A stretch of 21,358 nucleotides of DNA from Syntrophomonas sp. (GTDB lineage Bacteria > Bacillota > Syntrophomonadia > Syntrophomonadales > Syntrophomonadaceae): positions 1-21,358 of the forward strand of contig PWPP01000110.1 in assembly GCA_003558625.1 (NCBI GenBank), given 5' to 3'. Position 1 is the stretch's first letter. Every line of letters begins with the position of its first letter. Both the position numbers and the translations under genes were made by a program. The notes below the pieces were generated by a model, which worked only from the letters and a program-made list of their open reading frames with translations, made no database searches and was not told the origin of the DNA. This document shows positions 20,585-21,358 of the stretch, in pieces.

Positions 20585-21358
20585 ATGAGAATAGGATACC
20601 TGGGAGTTGATGTGGGATCGGTTAGCACCAACCTGGCCATCGTGGATGAAGCAGGGAATTTTATCATGGGAGAATACCTGCGCACCGATGGAAAACCGAT
20701 TGCGGCAGTCCAACAGGGACTGTATCAGCTGGGCCTGAAAGCAGGAAAGGATTTCCACATTGCCGGAGTGGGAAGCACGGGCAGCGGGCGTTATCTCATC
20801 AGCATTGCCGTGGGCGCAGACATCGTAAAAAATGAAATCACCGCCCATGCCGTTGCTGCTACCCACATCAATCCGGAAGTCAGGACCATCATCGAAATCG
20901 GGGGCCAGGATTCCAAAATCATCCTTTTGCGCCAGGGTATAGTCAGTGATTTTGCCATGAATACCATCTGTGCAGCCGGTACCGGCTCCTTTCTGGACCA
21001 GCAGGCCAACCGGCTGCGGATTCCCATCGAGGAGTTCGGGGATTTGGCCCTGGATGCCTCCAATCCGGTAAGGATTGCGGGGCGCTGTGCCGTGTTTGCC
21101 GAATCGGACATGGTTCATAAACAGCAATTGGGGTATAACCTCGAAGACATCATCGCCGGATTATGCGATGCCCTGGTCAGGAATTACATAAACAACCTGG
21201 CCAAGGGCAAGGAAATCCTTGGTCCCATCATGTTTCAGGGAGGCGTCGCCGCCAACAAAGGACTGGTCAGGTCCTTCGAAAAGGTGTTACAGACCCGCCT
21301 GATAATCCCGCCCCAGTATGGGCTGATGGGGGCGCTGGGAGCCGCCATCCTGGCCAAA
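20585..21358 (+). CDS. Acyl-CoA dehydratase activase, BadF/BadG/BcrA/BcrD ATPase family (C-terminus outside window)
   Basis: The family (HgdC, BcrA/D) is a homodimeric ASKHA-fold ATPase with one [4Fe-4S] cluster between subunits. It uses ATP to drive an electron to very low potential and activate a partner dehydratase or reductase. The 258 visible residues begin MRIGYLGVDVGSVSTNLAIVD (phosphate-1 loop) and include GVGSTGSGR and EIGGQDSKII. Both cluster cysteines are present: C129 (TICAAGTGSF) and C168 (GRCAVFAESD). Their 39-residue spacing equals that of Acidaminococcus HgdC. MFQGGVAANKGL is near the end. ATG 20585 follows GGAAGG, 1 nt after the previous stop. HgdC itself is about 260 residues, so only a short tail, or a fused extra domain, is missing beyond the edge. 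Confidence 0.93.
   Translation, partial: MRIGYLGVDVGSVSTNLAIVDEAGNFIMGEYLRTDGKPIAAVQQGLYQLGLKAGKDFHIAGVGSTGSGRYLISIAVGADIVKNEITAHAVAATHINPEVRTIIEIGGQDSKIILLRQGIVSDFAMNTICAAGTGSFLDQQANRLRIPIEEFGDLALDASNPVRIAGRCAVFAESDMVHKQQLGYNLEDIIAGLCDALVRNYINNLAKGKEILGPIMFQGGVAANKGLVRSFEKVLQTRLIIPPQYGLMGALGAAILAK

Noticed and set aside
1..21358. CRISPR array, complete insertion sequence or prophage
   Set aside because: No regularly spaced direct repeats, transposase, integrase or phage genes were seen.

Overview
The window is the replication-origin neighbourhood of a bacterial chromosome, almost certainly an anaerobic Clostridia-class Firmicute. The evidence is the order recF-dnaN-dnaA / oriC / rpmH-rnpA-yidD-yidC-jag-mnmE-mnmG-rsmG-parA-parB, Gram-positive-type strong Shine-Dalgarno sites, many GTG/TTG starts, a perfect Firmicute parS site, selenocysteine machinery (selA-selB) and oxygen-sensitive 2-hydroxyacyl-CoA dehydratase-type activase genes. 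By eye the base composition is near 50% G+C, with AT-richer intergenic patches. The genus cannot be named from sequence alone.

Layout. Positions 1-2721 (minus strand) hold the start of recF, then dnaN and dnaA. The dnaA/rpmH spacer (2722-2985) and the dnaN/dnaA spacer (1272-1413) form a probable bipartite oriC; each carries the same two variant DnaA boxes. Positions 2986-9280 (plus strand) hold ribosomal protein L34, the RNase P protein, YidD, YidC, the Jag RNA-binding protein, the tRNA-wobble enzymes MnmE and MnmG, and the 16S rRNA methyltransferase RsmG. Hairpin terminators or attenuators lie after rpmH, yidD and jag, and a structured leader precedes yidC. Positions 9567-11181 hold parA-parB, followed at once by a parS site in the centre of a 44-bp perfect palindrome. 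The convergent larC gene (11490-12686, minus strand) belongs to nickel-pincer cofactor synthesis. It is followed by a membrane-anchored M23 peptidase and a bactofilin (12871-14325), a typical envelope-shape pair.

Positions 14439-15141 form an AT-richer stretch without a recognisable protein gene. It holds stacked hairpins, a perfect operator-like palindrome, a 17-bp perfect inverted repeat and very short ORFs with good ribosome binding sites. It is the least explained part of the window. From 15142 to the end lie selA, selB and three genes of the acyl-CoA dehydratase activase group, the last cut by the window edge. They are tightly spaced, with gaps of 21 and 16 nt, a 4-nt overlap and a 1-nt gap, so they may be one transcription unit.

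How the genes work together: the first two thirds are the ancestral origin-linked set for replication initiation, origin segregation, membrane-protein insertion and tRNA/rRNA modification. The last third adds metal- and redox-specialised functions (nickel pincer cofactor, selenocysteine insertion, ATP-driven low-potential electron activation) that fit an anaerobic fermentative or syntrophic life. No CRISPR array, rRNA, tRNA, complete insertion sequence or phage was seen.
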